A DNA stretch of 64,000 bases from Streptomyces sp. RKAG290 (GCF_023701695.1 NZ_JAJOZC010000001.1:310001-374000), one strand, 5' to 3'. Positions 52,108 to 61,600 are shown, counted from the first letter of the stretch. Translations and numbers: made by a program. The notes: generated from the sequence alone by a model not told the origin.

Positions 52108-53643
52108 TCAGACCGCCGAGGCCGGTTCGGCTGCGGGCTTCTCGTCGGCGCCGCTGATCGCCGGGACCGGGGTGTCCGAGGCCCGGACGAACCGGGGGCC
52201 GTCCGGTCCGTACACCGCGCGCGGTTCGGGGAACACGCTCAGCAGGACGAGGTAGAGCACTGCCGCGAGTGAGAGGCCGACCGGCAGCGAGATGTCCGTG
52301 CCGTTCGCGAGGTCGCCGAGCGGGCCGACGAACTGGCCGGGCAGATTGGTGAAGAGGAGTGCCACCGCGGCGGAGAGCAGCCAGGTGGACAGGCCGCGCC
52401 AGTTCCAGCCGTGGTTGAACCAGTAGCGGCCACCGGTCTGGCGGCGGTTGAAGACCTGCAGGGCGTCCGCGTCGTACCAGCCGCGCCGGGTCAGGTAGCC
52501 CAGGGCCATCACGATCATCCACGGGGCGGTGCAGGTGATGATCAGTGTGGCGAACGTGGAGATGGACTGCGCCAGGTTGAGCGCGAACCGGCCGACGAAG
52601 ATGAACGCGATCGACAGCGCGCCGATGAAGAACGTCGACTGCACGCGGCTGAAGCGGGTGAACACGCTGGAGACGTCAAGGCCGGTGCCGTACAGCGCGG
52701 TCGTGCCGGTGGAGAGGCCGCCGATCAGGGCGATCAGGCAGAGCGGCAGGAAGTACCAGCCGGGCGAGACGGCGAGCAGTCCGCCGACGTAGTTGGGGGC
52801 GGCCGGGTCGACGTACTTCGCGGCCTTCGTGGCGATGATCGACGCGGTGGCGAGGCCGAAGACGAAGGGCAGCAGCGTGGCGAGCTGGGCGAGGAACGCC
52901 GCGCCCATGACGCGGCGGCGCGGGGTGTCGGCCGGGATGTAGCGGGACCAGTCGCCGAGGAAGGCACCGAACGAGACGGGGTTGGACAGCACGATCAGCG
53001 CCGCGCCGACGAAGGACGGCCAGAACAGCGGGTCGGCGGTCGAGGCGAAGCTGCCCGCGTATCCGGCGTCGAAGTCTCCGGCGAAGGCGAAGGCGCCGAG
53101 GACGAACAGCGCCGAGGCCGCCACCACCGCGATCTTGTTGACCAGCAGCATGAAGCGGAAGCCGTAGACGCAGACCACGAGGACGAGCCCGGCGAAGATC
53201 GCGTAGGCGATGCCGTACGAGAGGTCGGACTCGGGGACGTCCGCGAGCCGGTGCGCGCCGCCCACCAGTGCGTCACCTGACGACCACACCGAGATCGAGA
53301 AGAACGCGACGGCGGTGAGCAGCGAGAGGAACGAGCCGACGACGCGGCCGTGCACGCCGAGGTGCGCGGAGGAGGAGACGGCGTTGTTGGTGCCGTTGCG
53401 CGGACCGAACAGCGACATGGGCGCGAGCAGCAGCGCTCCGGCGACGAGTCCCAGGACGGTCGCGGCGAGGCCCTGCCAGAAGGAGAGGCCGAACAGGATC
53501 GGGAAGGCGCCCAGCACGCAGGTCGCGAAGGTGTTGGCGCCGCCGAAGGCGAGCCGGAAGAGGTCGACCGGCCGCGCGGTGCGGTCCGCGTCGGGAATCC
53601 GCTCCACACCATTGGTCTCGACTTCGGTGATCGAGGTCGTCAC
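52108..53643 (-). CDS. NCS1-family cytosine/purine permease
   Basis: This 511-residue transporter has about twelve membrane helices. The NCS1 features are visible: FRLAFGGANTFATCVLGAFP in helix 1, PMSLFGPRNGTNNAVSSSAH in the substrate loop region, FGAFLGDWSRYIPADTPRRR and YWFNHGWNWRGLSTW near the end. Family substrates are cytosine, purines, hydantoins or related compounds, taken up with H+ or Na+. Its start is 113 bases from the divergent PucR regulator gene, its likely controller. The downstream SnoaL-like and aldehyde dehydrogenase genes appear to belong to the same unit. Confidence 0.88.
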   Translation of the reverse strand: MTTSITEVETNGVERIPDADRTARPVDLFRLAFGGANTFATCVLGAFPILFGLSFWQGLAATVLGLVAGALLLAPMSLFGPRNGTNNAVSSSAHLGVHGRVVGSFLSLLTAVAFFSISVWSSGDALVGGAHRLADVPESDLSYGIAYAIFAGLVLVVCVYGFRFMLLVNKIAVVAASALFVLGAFAFAGDFDAGYAGSFASTADPLFWPSFVGAALIVLSNPVSFGAFLGDWSRYIPADTPRRRVMGAAFLAQLATLLPFVFGLATASIIATKAAKYVDPAAPNYVGGLLAVSPGWYFLPLCLIALIGGLSTGTTALYGTGLDVSSVFTRFSRVQSTFFIGALSIAFIFVGRFALNLAQSISTFATLIITCTAPWMIVMALGYLTRRGWYDADALQVFNRRQTGGRYWFNHGWNWRGLSTWLLSAAVALLFTNLPGQFVGPLGDLANGTDISLPVGLSLAAVLYLVLLSVFPEPRAVYGPDGPRFVRASDTPVPAISGADEKPAAEPASAV

Positions 53644-53732
53644 GGGCGCTCCACCTGCTGTTCCTGCTGTTCGTGCGCGGGGACTGGCTCCTCAGTCTGT
53701 GGGCCCCGGCCACGGTGGGCAATTGTGAAAGT

Positions 53733-53743
53733 CACAGAGGGAT
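53733..53743. promoter_or_regulatory. Palindromic site AGGG-ATA-CCCT between permease and PucR genes
   Basis: The divergent promoter region of the NCS1 permease and the PucR gene contains AGGGATACCCT followed by further symmetric bases, a candidate PucR or self-regulatory site just upstream of the GTG at 53756. The evidence is short symmetry only. Confidence 0.3.
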
Positions 53744-53755
53744 ACCCTGATTTCT

Positions 53756-55206
53756 GTGGCTGACAACAAACTCACCGTCGAGGATCTGCTCTCCTTCCCC
53801 GCCCTCCAGCTCACCGTGAAGGCGGGTCGCGGCGGCCTCGGCCGGTCCGTCTCCTGGGCGCACGCGAGCGAACTCGCCGATCCGACGCCCTGGCTGCTCG
53901 GCGCCGAGGTGATCATGACGGCGGGTCTTGCGGTGCCCCGTTCCGCCGCCGGTCAGCGGGCCTATCTGGAGCGGCTGGACGACGCCGGCGTCTCGGGGCT
54001 TGCGCTGTCGGCGCAGCTGCACATGCCGCCGCTGCACGACGCGTTCTTCCGGGCGGCCGAGGAGCGGGGCTTCCCGGTTCTGGAGGTGCCGCTCGCGGTG
54101 CCCTTCATCGCCGTCTCGCAGGAGGTGGCCGCCTCGGTGCAGGAGGATGCCAGGCACCGGCTCGGGGCCCAGTTGCAGGTCTTCGGTTCGCTGCGGTGGC
54201 TGGTCGCGGAGGATCTGGACACGCCCACGCTGCTGCGGCGGCTGGAGCGCCTGTCCGGGTACGACGTCTATCTCTGCACTCCGCAGGGGCGCCCGCTGCT
54301 GCCCGGGGTGCCGGCCCCGGAGCCCGGGGTGCTGCCCGCCTCCGCGGACGCGCCGCCGACCATTCCCGGCGGATTCGTGCTCCCGGTGCCGGCCCCCGGC
54401 GGGCCGGCGGGTTCCTGGTGGCGTACGAGCGCGAGGGCGCCCAGCCCGCGGGGCTCGCGGTCGTCCAGCACATCGCCACGGTGGCGGCGCTGCGGGTCGC
54501 GATGGTGCGCAACGAGCGCGAGACGCTGCGGCGCGAGGGTGCGGAGACGCTGGCCGAGCTGTTGCAGGAGGTGCTCGACCCGGAGTCGGCCAGGCGCAGG
54601 CTGGCGCGGCACGCGATCGAGGGCGACACCGTGCTGATCGTGGTCCGCCGCGCCACGGACGAGGCGCTGCTGCGCTGCCTGCAGGACCATCCGCACCTGC
54701 TGCTGACCTGGGGCGAGGACCGCTATGTGCTCGGTTCGCCGGTACTGGCCGGGGAGATCGGCGGGCTGCCGGACGCGGCGGCCGGGATGAGCCGGCCGTT
54801 CCTGCCGGGCGCCGCGCTGCGGGTCGCGCAGCGGGAGGCGCTGTGGGCGGTGTCCAAGGCCGTCGAGTCCGGCCGGCCCGTGGTCCGCTACGGCGACGAC
54901 TCGACGGGCCGCTGGCTGCCCGACGACCCCGCGGTGCTGACGGCGCTGGTCGAGCACGTGCTCGGCGAGGTGCTGCGGTACGACGCCGCCCACGAGTCGC
55001 AGCTGCTGGTCTCGGTCCGCACCTGGATGGAGCGTGACCGCCGTACGGAGACGGCGGCTGCCGCGCTGCACATCCACCCGAACACCCTCGCCTACCGGCT
55101 GCGCCGCTTCGGTGCGCTGGCCGACCGCGATCTCGCCTCGACGGGCGCGCTGGCGGAGGTCTGGCTGGCCATTCAGGCCGCGGGCACTCTGGGTCTCACG
55201 GACTGA
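53756..55206 (+). pseudogene. PucR-family transcriptional regulator, one frameshift
   Basis: The N-terminal PucR domain is clear (LTVEDLLSFPALQLTVKAG, VSWAHASELADPTPWLLGAE, VIMTAGLAV). The C-terminal PucR-type helix-turn-helix is also clear (ETAAAALHIHPNTLAYRLRR, AEVWLAIQAAGTL). Between them the frame breaks in the C/G-rich stretch 54390-54412; one more base joins the first half to AGGFLVAYEREG and gives about 483 residues. PucR proteins activate purine or other nitrogen catabolic genes. It is divergent from the NCS1 permease gene, its probable target. The intact remainder suggests a sequence error. Confidence 0.82.
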
Positions 55207-55292
55207 GGGGAACGACTGCCCGTAGGCTCTTCGACGGGGAAGGCGAACGGGCGGGACCGTAACGGGCGGGGACGACGGACAGGAGGCGGCAC

Positions 55293-56075
55293 GTGACGGT
55301 GGAGATCACCTGGTGGGGTCATGCCACCTGCACGATCGAGGACTCCGGGGTCCGGGTGCTGACCGACCCCCTCTTCGTACGCCGCTTCGCGCATCTGCGC
55401 CGCCGCCGCGGCGAGCTGCCCGGCCCGTCGGCCGCCGTCGCCGATGTCGTCCTCATCTCCCATCTGCACTCCGACCATCTGCATCTGCCGTCGCTGGCCC
55501 GCATCGCCCCGGGCGGCCGGCTGATCGTGCCGCTGGGGGCGGTGCGGGCGGTCCCGGGACTGCGGCTGCTGCGCAGGCTGCGCGGTCTGCGGATCACCGA
55601 GGTCGCGGCCGGCGACGAGGTCCGGGTGGGCGAGGTGCTGATCCGGGCCGTTCCGGCGCTGCACGACGGCCGGCGCCTGCCGGTGGGCCCGCACCGCTCG
55701 CCCGCCCTCGGCTACGTCGTGGAGGGCGAGGCGCGCACCTACTTCGCCGGGGACACCGGGCTGTTCGACGACATGGCCCGGGCGGTCGGTCCGGTGGACG
55801 TGGCCCTGCTGCCGGTCGGCGGCTGGGGCCCGTATCTCGGTGACAGCCACCTCGACGCGGGGCGCGCCGCCGAGGCGCTGGTCCGGCTGGCACCGCGCTC
55901 GGCCGTGCCGGTGCACTACGGCACGTACTGGCCGATCGGCATGGACGGGGTCCGGCCCCACGAGTTCCACTCGCCCGGTGACGAGTTCGTCCGCCGGGCT
56001 GCCCTGGTGGCACCTCAGGTGGCCGTGCACCGGCTGGAGCACGGTGAGCACGTGCGGCCGGAGGCCGCCGGGTGA
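55293..56075 (+). CDS. Metallo-beta-lactamase-fold hydrolase
   Basis: This 260-residue metal-dependent hydrolase has the zinc motif HLHSDHLHLPSL (about 52-63), a second ligand set in VPALHDGRRL and YFAGDTGLFDD, and a final His in VPVHYGTYWPIG. The opening WWGHATCTIEDSG marks the UlaG/YcbL-like group, whose substrates include sugar lactones and phospholipid-type esters. The start is GTG 55293. It overlaps the DedA gene by four bases (GTGA), so the pair is translationally coupled; a lipid role would fit but is only inferred. Confidence 0.85.
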   Translation: MTVEITWWGHATCTIEDSGVRVLTDPLFVRRFAHLRRRRGELPGPSAAVADVVLISHLHSDHLHLPSLARIAPGGRLIVPLGAVRAVPGLRLLRRLRGLRITEVAAGDEVRVGEVLIRAVPALHDGRRLPVGPHRSPALGYVVEGEARTYFAGDTGLFDDMARAVGPVDVALLPVGGWGPYLGDSHLDAGRAAEALVRLAPRSAVPVHYGTYWPIGMDGVRPHEFHSPGDEFVRRAALVAPQVAVHRLEHGEHVRPEAAG

Positions 56076-56700
56076 TCCTGGAGTTCTTCGGGCAGACGGT
56101 ACAGCTGCCCCCGGAGTCGACGCAGCAGGCGGCCGGCTATCCGTCCCTGTTCCTGCTGGTGGCGCTGGGCGCCCTGGTGCCGGTGGTGCCGACGGGTGCG
56201 CTGGTGAGCTCGGCGGCCGTGGTGGCGTTCCATCAGTCGTCGCCGTTCGCCATGCTGGTGGTCTTCCTGACCGCGTCGTCCGCCGCGTTCCTCGGGACAT
56301 ATGCCTGTACTGGCTGGGGCAGCGCGGAGTGCGGTCGAAGAACGGCTCCAAGTGGCTGCGGGCGATCAGCGACCGGGCGGCGCCGGAGCGGCTCGCGCAG
56401 GCGCAGCAGAAGCTGGACGAGCACGGCGCGATGGTGCTGGTGCTGTCCCGGCTGGTGCCGGCGGGTCGGATCCCGGTGATGCTGGCGTGTCTGCTGGGCC
56501 GGATGCCGATGCGGCGGTTCGCCCACGGCGATGTGCCGGCCTGTCTGGCGTGGGCCGCCACGTATCAGCTGATCGGCATTCTGGGCGGCTCCCTCTTCCC
56601 CGAGCCGTGGCAGGGCGTCGTCGCCGCGGTCGGCCTGACGCTGCTGATCAGCGGGGCGCCCGCGGTGTGGCGCCGGCTGCGGGCGGGGTTCAGCCGCTGA
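56072..56700 (+). pseudogene. DedA-family membrane protein, one frameshift
   Basis: DedA proteins are small membrane transporters involved in lipid flipping. From GTG 56072 the first half has helices around YPSLFLLVALGALVPVVPTG and SPFAMLVVFLTASSAAFLG. The frame then breaks at the G run 56292-56294; one more base gives DICLYWLGQRG and the conserved SRLVPAGRIPVMLACLLG, with the final helices intact, for about 209 residues. The family signature F/G-R-PxxRG region reads LVPAGRIPVM here. It is coupled to the beta-lactamase-fold gene before it and converges with another one. Confidence 0.78.
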
Positions 56701-57754
56701 CCGGCCGGGGTTCGCTCGTGGTGTCGAGCATCCGGGAGCCGCCGATCGGCAGGTCCCAGAGCCGCTCGCGCGGGTGTCCGGCCCGTTCCCAGGCGGTGCG
56801 CAGCCGGTCGAGCGGTTCGAGTACGGGCTCGGCGGAGAGCAGGAAGGTCGCCCAGTGCATCGGCGCCATCGCGTGGGCGCCGAGGTCCTCGTACGCCCGT
56901 ACGGCCTCCTCCGGGTCGGTGTGCACGTCACCGAGCCACCAACGCGGTTCGTACGCCCCGATCGGCAACAGGGCGAGGTCGATGCCGGGGTGGCGGCGGC
57001 CGATCTCGGTGAACCAGTGGCCGTACCCGGAGTCCCCCGCGAAGTAGATCCGCTGTCCCGGGCCGGGTCCCTTGATGTCCTCGATCACCCAGCCGCCCCA
57101 CAGGGAGCGGCAGGTGTCGGTGAGGGTGCGCCTGGACCAGTGATGGGCGGGCACGAAGTCGAAGCGGACGCCGTCCAGCTCCGCCGATTCCCACCAGTCG
57201 AGTTCGGTGACGCAGCCGAATCCCCGCCGGCGGCACCACTGGCCGAGGCCGGCGGGGACGAACAGCGGGGTGTGCCGGGGCAGTCTGCGCAGGGTGGGGG
57301 CGTCGAGGTGGTCGTAGTGGTTGTGGCTGATGACGACGGCGTCGACGGCCGGCAGATCCTCCCAGCGGACCCCGACGGGGGTGATCCTGGCCGGGGTGCC
57401 GAGGATGCGGCGGGACCAGACGGGGTCGGCGAGCACGGTCAGGCCGCCGGTGCGGATGATCCAGCTGGCGTGCCCGGCCCAGGTGACGGAGGTGGTTCCG
57501 GCGGGAGCGGCGGGCAGCGGCCCGGGGGCGTACGGCAGCCGGTGGATGCCGCGCATTCCCTCCGCGTTGGGCCGGATGGAGTGCTCACGGGCCAGCCGGG
57601 ACATGCCCAGCACGCCGGGCAGGGGGGCGGTGAGCCGGTCGGCGAAACTCGCCGGCCAGGTCCGCACCTCGCCGAGCGGGCGCGGTGCCACGACCTCGCC
57701 GCAGGTCACGCGGTGCGCGGCCTGGGCGAGGGAGCGCTCGGTCTGTTCCGTCAT
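56690..57754 (-). CDS. Metallo-beta-lactamase-fold protein of the NAPE-PLD type
   Basis: This 354-residue protein has the zinc motif VISHNHYDHLD (about 140-150) and the NAPE-PLD-like segments TWAGHASWIIRTGG, DPVWSRRILG, FVPAHHWSRRTL, RIYFAGDSGYG and APMHWATF. Bacterial relatives of this phospholipase D group act on lipids or N-acyl amines, but substrates are mostly unknown. It converges with and overlaps the DedA gene by 11 bases. The start ATG 57754 follows no strong ribosome binding site; the N-terminal 70 residues are typical. Confidence 0.85.
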   Translation of the reverse strand: MTEQTERSLAQAAHRVTCGEVVAPRPLGEVRTWPASFADRLTAPLPGVLGMSRLAREHSIRPNAEGMRGIHRLPYAPGPLPAAPAGTTSVTWAGHASWIIRTGGLTVLADPVWSRRILGTPARITPVGVRWEDLPAVDAVVISHNHYDHLDAPTLRRLPRHTPLFVPAGLGQWCRRRGFGCVTELDWWESAELDGVRFDFVPAHHWSRRTLTDTCRSLWGGWVIEDIKGPGPGQRIYFAGDSGYGHWFTEIGRRHPGIDLALLPIGAYEPRWWLGDVHTDPEEAVRAYEDLGAHAMAPMHWATFLLSAEPVLEPLDRLRTAWERAGHPRERLWDLPIGGSRMLDTTSEPRPVSG

Positions 57755-57800
57755 CGAGGGGCTCCCGTCCCGGAGTGCGTCGGCGGATCTCTCGGAGTAC

Positions 57801-59066
57801 TCAGCGGAGTTCGTCGAGCGCTGCTCGGAAAATGCTCAGGGCTGCCGCGACGTGCGGCAATTCGAGGGGCTCCGGCGCGGTGAGGGACTCCAGCTGCTGT
57901 TCGGGGGTCGACCCGAGCAGTGACCCGGTGCCCAGCCGCACGCGCAGCGCCCCCAGTTCGTCGCCGAACCGGTGACCGCCCGGGACCGGCGCGCCGAGCC
58001 GGTCCGTCAGGTACTCCTCCAGTTCCAGCGAGTCCGTGACGCCGCGGGCGGCGAGCCGGGACCGGAGCGGCCCGAGGTCCGCGTAGAGGTGGCGGCCCGC
58101 CTGCGGGGGCCTGGCGAGCGCGCCCGAGGCGAGTACCGCCCGGTGGGCCGCGGCGGCGACCTGGGCCTGCAGCGCGGCGGCCAGGCGCACCCGCTCCGTG
58201 ACGGCGTCCGGCTCCCGCAGCGCATGGGCGGCGGCGGCCGCCACCGGTGCCGCGACGAGGGCGCCCAGCGCGGTGAGGATGTCGAGCGTACGGGCGTGGC
58301 GCACCGCCGCCCGGCCGGTGTCGGGGAACCGGGCGACCGCCACCGGCCAGGCGGACGGGGTCAGCGCACCGGACAGATCGGAGATCACCGTCACGTCGTC
58401 GGGGCACATCTCGGCCGGGCTGAGCAGCACCGTGTCGTGCGGCCGGTGCAGGGTGTCGCGCCAGGTCTCGTCACTGACGATGTGCAGCCCCTCGGCGACG
58501 GCGGCCTCGCAGGCCTCGCGGACGAGTTCCGGCGGGGCGACGGTGGCGGTGGGGTCGTCCACGACGGAGATCAGCAGCAGCCGCGGCCTGCCGCCCTCTG
58601 CGCGCACCCGGCGCACGGTCTCCAGCAGCGCGTACGGATCGGGTACGCCGCCGCACTCGGCGGGGGTCGGCACGTGGTAGGCGGGCCTGCCGAGCAGCCG
58701 GGCCTGCGGGATCCAGGCGGCGGGGCAGGGGCGCGGCATCAGCACGTCGCCGCCGTGCGCGGCGATCAGGGCGAGCAGCAGCGCGGAGGTGCCGGGGGCG
58801 GCGGCGACGCGCTCGGGGCCGGAGTGCAGTCCGCGCCGGTCCCAGTAGGCGCAGGCCGCCTCGCGCAGTGCGGCCGAGCCGCCGGTCGGCTCGGGTACGC
58901 CGCTGCCGGCCGCCCCCGCCAGCACCTCGGCAAGTTCGGGCAGGACCGGCAGACCGGGGCCGGGTGCGGGCGGTCCGTACCGTACGGGCCCGCGGTCCTC
59001 CCGGACTCCGGGTGCGCCGCGTCCTGCCCGCCCGCGCCCCTGACGCCCGGTCCGCTCCCGGCCCAT
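57801..59066 (-). CDS. Aminotransferase class I/II homologue lacking the catalytic lysine
   Basis: This 421-residue protein has the fold-type I layout of class I/II aminotransferases: PVLPELAEVLAG, GTSALLLALIAAHGGDVLMP, PAAWIPQARLLG and the PLP-pyridine Asp region HIVSDETWRDTL. Where the PLP-binding Lys should stand (SxSK) it has SDLSGALTPS. No lysine occurs anywhere in the translation, so it cannot form the usual Schiff base and is probably a non-catalytic or altered relative. The N-terminus is Gly/Arg-rich. ATG 59066 has GAAGGAGG upstream. The gene is divergent from the sugar-acid locus. Confidence 0.75.
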   Translation of the reverse strand: MGRERTGRQGRGRAGRGAPGVREDRGPVRYGPPAPGPGLPVLPELAEVLAGAAGSGVPEPTGGSAALREAACAYWDRRGLHSGPERVAAAPGTSALLLALIAAHGGDVLMPRPCPAAWIPQARLLGRPAYHVPTPAECGGVPDPYALLETVRRVRAEGGRPRLLLISVVDDPTATVAPPELVREACEAAVAEGLHIVSDETWRDTLHRPHDTVLLSPAEMCPDDVTVISDLSGALTPSAWPVAVARFPDTGRAAVRHARTLDILTALGALVAAPVAAAAAHALREPDAVTERVRLAAALQAQVAAAAHRAVLASGALARPPQAGRHLYADLGPLRSRLAARGVTDSLELEEYLTDRLGAPVPGGHRFGDELGALRVRLGTGSLLGSTPEQQLESLTAPEPLELPHVAAALSIFRAALDELR

Positions 59067-59242
59067 CCGGGCCTCCTTCGCCGCCGCTCGGTCCCCCGGC
59101 CCGTCGCCCAGGCCGTGTCCGCCCCTTTATACGAGGGAATGGAGCGGGGCGCCTGCGCTACCGCGAAGCCGCCGCGGGCCGTACCACGGGCCGAGCCGGG
59201 GCGCCCGGCGGTCCCGGAAACGCACCCGCTGTGACGGCACCA

Positions 59243-59272
59243 TTGACACTCGCCCCGCCGCGTCATTACGGT
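59243..59272 (+). promoter_or_regulatory. Promoter of the sugar-acid operon
   Basis: A consensus TTGACA -35 box (59243-59248) and TACGGT -10 box (59267-59272) are separated by 18 bases. The start of transcription would be at about 59278, followed directly by operator-like repeats. Confidence 0.6.
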
Positions 59273-59282
59273 CACGCCAGGA

Positions 59283-59313
59283 TTTCGAACGAGTGACGAA
59301 ATATCGAACAAGT
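59283..59313. promoter_or_regulatory. Operator-like repeats downstream of the sugar-acid promoter
   Basis: TCGAACGAGT (59285-59294) and TCGAACAAGT (59304-59313) are direct repeats 19 bases apart. They overlap the inverted repeat TTTCG-N9-CGAAA (59283-59301). Lying just after the start of transcription, they would suit a repressor such as the IclR protein at the window end. Confidence 0.5.
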
Positions 59314-59328
59314 CGAGAGGCAACTCCC

Positions 59329-60483
59329 GTGCGCATCACCGGAATCAGTACACATGTGGTCGGAACGCCCTGGCGCAACCTCACCTACGTGCAGGTGCAC
59401 ACCGACGAGGGGCTCACCGGTGTGGGCGAGACCCGGATGCTCGGCCGCACCGATGCGCTGATCGGCTATCTGCGTGAGGCGGAGGCCAACCACATCGCCG
59501 GTTCCGACCCGTTCGCCGTGGAGGACCTGGTACGCCGGATGAAGTACGGCGACTACGGGCGGGCCGGCGAGATCGTGATGTCCGGCATCGCGGTCGTCGA
59601 GATGGCCTGCTGGGACATCAAGGGCAAGGCGCTCGGCGTCCCGGTCTGGCAGCTGCTCGGCGGCAAGGTCACCGACCGGGTCAAGGCGTACGCCAACGGC
59701 TGGTACACCACCGAACGCACCCCGGAGGCCTATCACAAGGCCGCATCGGCGGTCGTCGCGCGCGGCTACCGGGCGCTGAAGATCGACCCGTTCGGGACCG
59801 GGCACTTCGAGCTGGGCCAGGAGGAGACGCGGTACTCGGTGTCGCTGATCGAGGCGGTCCGCGACGCGATCGGTCCCGACACCGAGCTGATGCTCGAGAT
59901 GCACGGCCGGTTCAGCCCCTCGACGGCGGTACGGATCGCGCACGAGATGGCCCCGTTCCGGCCGGCCTGGCTGGAGGAGCCGGTGCCGCCGGAGAACCTC
60001 AAGGCGCTCGCCAAGGTGGCCGGCAAGGTCGATGTGCCGATCGCGACCGGTGAGCGCATCCACGACCGCATCGAGTTCCGCGAGCTGTTCGAGTCGCAGG
60101 CCGCCGACATCATCCAGCCGGACGTCGGTCACATCGGCGGCATCCTGGAGACGCGGAAGCTCGCCGCGACCGCCGAGACCCACTACACGCTGGTCGCCCC
60201 GCACAACGTGGGCGGCTCGGTCCTGACGGCGGCCAGCCTCCAGGTCGCCGGCTGCACTCCCAACTTCAAGATCCTGGAACACTTCAACGACTTCGCGGAC
60301 GCCGACATCAAGAAGGTCGTGCGCGGCGCCCCGGAGGTCGACCCCGCGACCGGCTGCTTCGAGCTCTCCCACGCTCCCGGCCTCGGCGTCGAGCTCGATG
60401 TGGACGCCGCCGCCGAATTCCCGCAGCAGCAGGCACGGTTCGACCTGTGGGCCGACGGCTGGGAGAAGAGGCAGCCCAAGTGA
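59329..60483 (+). CDS. Mandelate racemase/muconate lactonizing family sugar-acid dehydratase
   Basis: This 384-residue enolase-superfamily enzyme is of the galactonate/gluconate dehydratase type. The barrel bears the base region ALKIDPFG, metal ligands in LMLEMHGRFS, WLEEPVPPEN and IATGERIHD, and the catalytic His region VAPHNVGG. Such enzymes dehydrate aldonic acids to 2-keto-3-deoxy acids. GTG 59329 was chosen because GAGAGG lies eight bases upstream and the protein starts MRITGISTHVVGTPWR. It heads a unit with a dehydrogenase whose start overlaps its stop by four bases. Confidence 0.88.
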   Translation: MRITGISTHVVGTPWRNLTYVQVHTDEGLTGVGETRMLGRTDALIGYLREAEANHIAGSDPFAVEDLVRRMKYGDYGRAGEIVMSGIAVVEMACWDIKGKALGVPVWQLLGGKVTDRVKAYANGWYTTERTPEAYHKAASAVVARGYRALKIDPFGTGHFELGQEETRYSVSLIEAVRDAIGPDTELMLEMHGRFSPSTAVRIAHEMAPFRPAWLEEPVPPENLKALAKVAGKVDVPIATGERIHDRIEFRELFESQAADIIQPDVGHIGGILETRKLAATAETHYTLVAPHNVGGSVLTAASLQVAGCTPNFKILEHFNDFADADIKKVVRGAPEVDPATGCFELSHAPGLGVELDVDAAAEFPQQQARFDLWADGWEKRQPK

Positions 60484-61508
60484 GCGACGAACCCGCCCGT
60501 TCCCGGGCGATCACGATCGACCGGCCGGGCGAGCACCGGCTGACCGCCGGCCCGGTTCCGCAGCCGGGTCCGGGCGAGGTCCGGGTCCGGGTCGCCGCGG
60601 CCGGGATCTGCATGAGCGACCGCGAGGTGTACGACGGACACCGCGACCCGCACTACGTGCGCTACCCGGTGGTGCCGGGACACGAGTGGTCCGGAGTGGT
60701 CGAGGCCGTGGGGACGGGCGTCGATCCGGCGCTGGCCGGCCGCCGTACCGTCGCCGAGGGGTTCCGCTCCTGCGGCAGCTGTGAGCGGTGCCGGAGCGGC
60801 GAGACCTCGCTGTGCTCGGCGGGGTACGACGAGACGGGGTTCACCCGGCCCGGGGCGTTCGCCGACCATGTCGTGGTGCCCGCACGGCTGTTGCACCCAC
60901 TGGCCGACGACGCGGACCTGCGCGGCGCCGCGCTGCTGGAGCCCGCCGCCGTGGTCGCGGCCGCGGTGCGGGCGGGTGCGCCCGAACCGGGTGAACGGAT
61001 CGCGGTGGTGGGTGCCGGGACACTCGGACTGCTCGCGGTGCAGCTGCTGGCCGCGGTGTCGCCCGCGGAGCTGACGGTGATCGACCCGCGGGACGACCGG
61101 GCGGCCCAGGCGCTGGCGTTCGGGGCGAGCGAGGCGCTGACGCCCGAGGAGGCCGCGGAGGTGCGCGGCCGGTACGACCTGGTCGTGGAGACGGCGGGGG
61201 CCCCGCCCACCGCCGCGGACGCGTGCCTGCTCGCGCGGCGCGGCGGCCGGGTGCTGCTCACCGGGATGTTCGCCCCCGGGGCCACCGGCATCGACCCGGT
61301 GCATCTGTCGCTGAGCCAGCTCACCGTGCGCAGCGTGTTCGGCGCGTCCTCGGCGTCCTGGTCCTACGCGGTACGGGCCTTCGGCGCCGGGCTGATCGAT
61401 CCGGCCGCGCTGATCACCCACGAGTTCCCGCTGGAGCGCTTCGCGGACGCGGTGGCGCTGGTCGGGGGCGGCGGCGCGGGGACGGGAAAGGTACTGATGC
61501 GTCCCTGA
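60480..61508 (+). CDS. Zinc-containing alcohol/polyol dehydrogenase (MDR family)
   Basis: This 342-residue medium-chain dehydrogenase shows catalytic zinc ligands in GICMSDREV and PGHEWSG, structural zinc CGSCERCRSGETSLC with all four Cys, and the NAD(P) motif VVGAGTLGLLAV at about 180. Family substrates are polyols and sugar alcohols or sugar acids. GTG 60480 overlaps the dehydratase stop by four bases, indicating co-translation. With the dehydratase and SMP-30 lactonase it fits oxidation of a sugar before dehydration. Confidence 0.87.
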   Translation: MSDEPARSRAITIDRPGEHRLTAGPVPQPGPGEVRVRVAAAGICMSDREVYDGHRDPHYVRYPVVPGHEWSGVVEAVGTGVDPALAGRRTVAEGFRSCGSCERCRSGETSLCSAGYDETGFTRPGAFADHVVVPARLLHPLADDADLRGAALLEPAAVVAAAVRAGAPEPGERIAVVGAGTLGLLAVQLLAAVSPAELTVIDPRDDRAAQALAFGASEALTPEEAAEVRGRYDLVVETAGAPPTAADACLLARRGGRVLLTGMFAPGATGIDPVHLSLSQLTVRSVFGASSASWSYAVRAFGAGLIDPAALITHEFPLERFADAVALVGGGGAGTGKVLMRP

Positions 61509-61600
61509 GGGCTGCCGCGCAGATCCCTGGCGGGCGGCCGGCACCCCGCATCCCCCTTCACTCGAACCTCGTCCGACCCACCGAACACGAAAGGTCGCTC

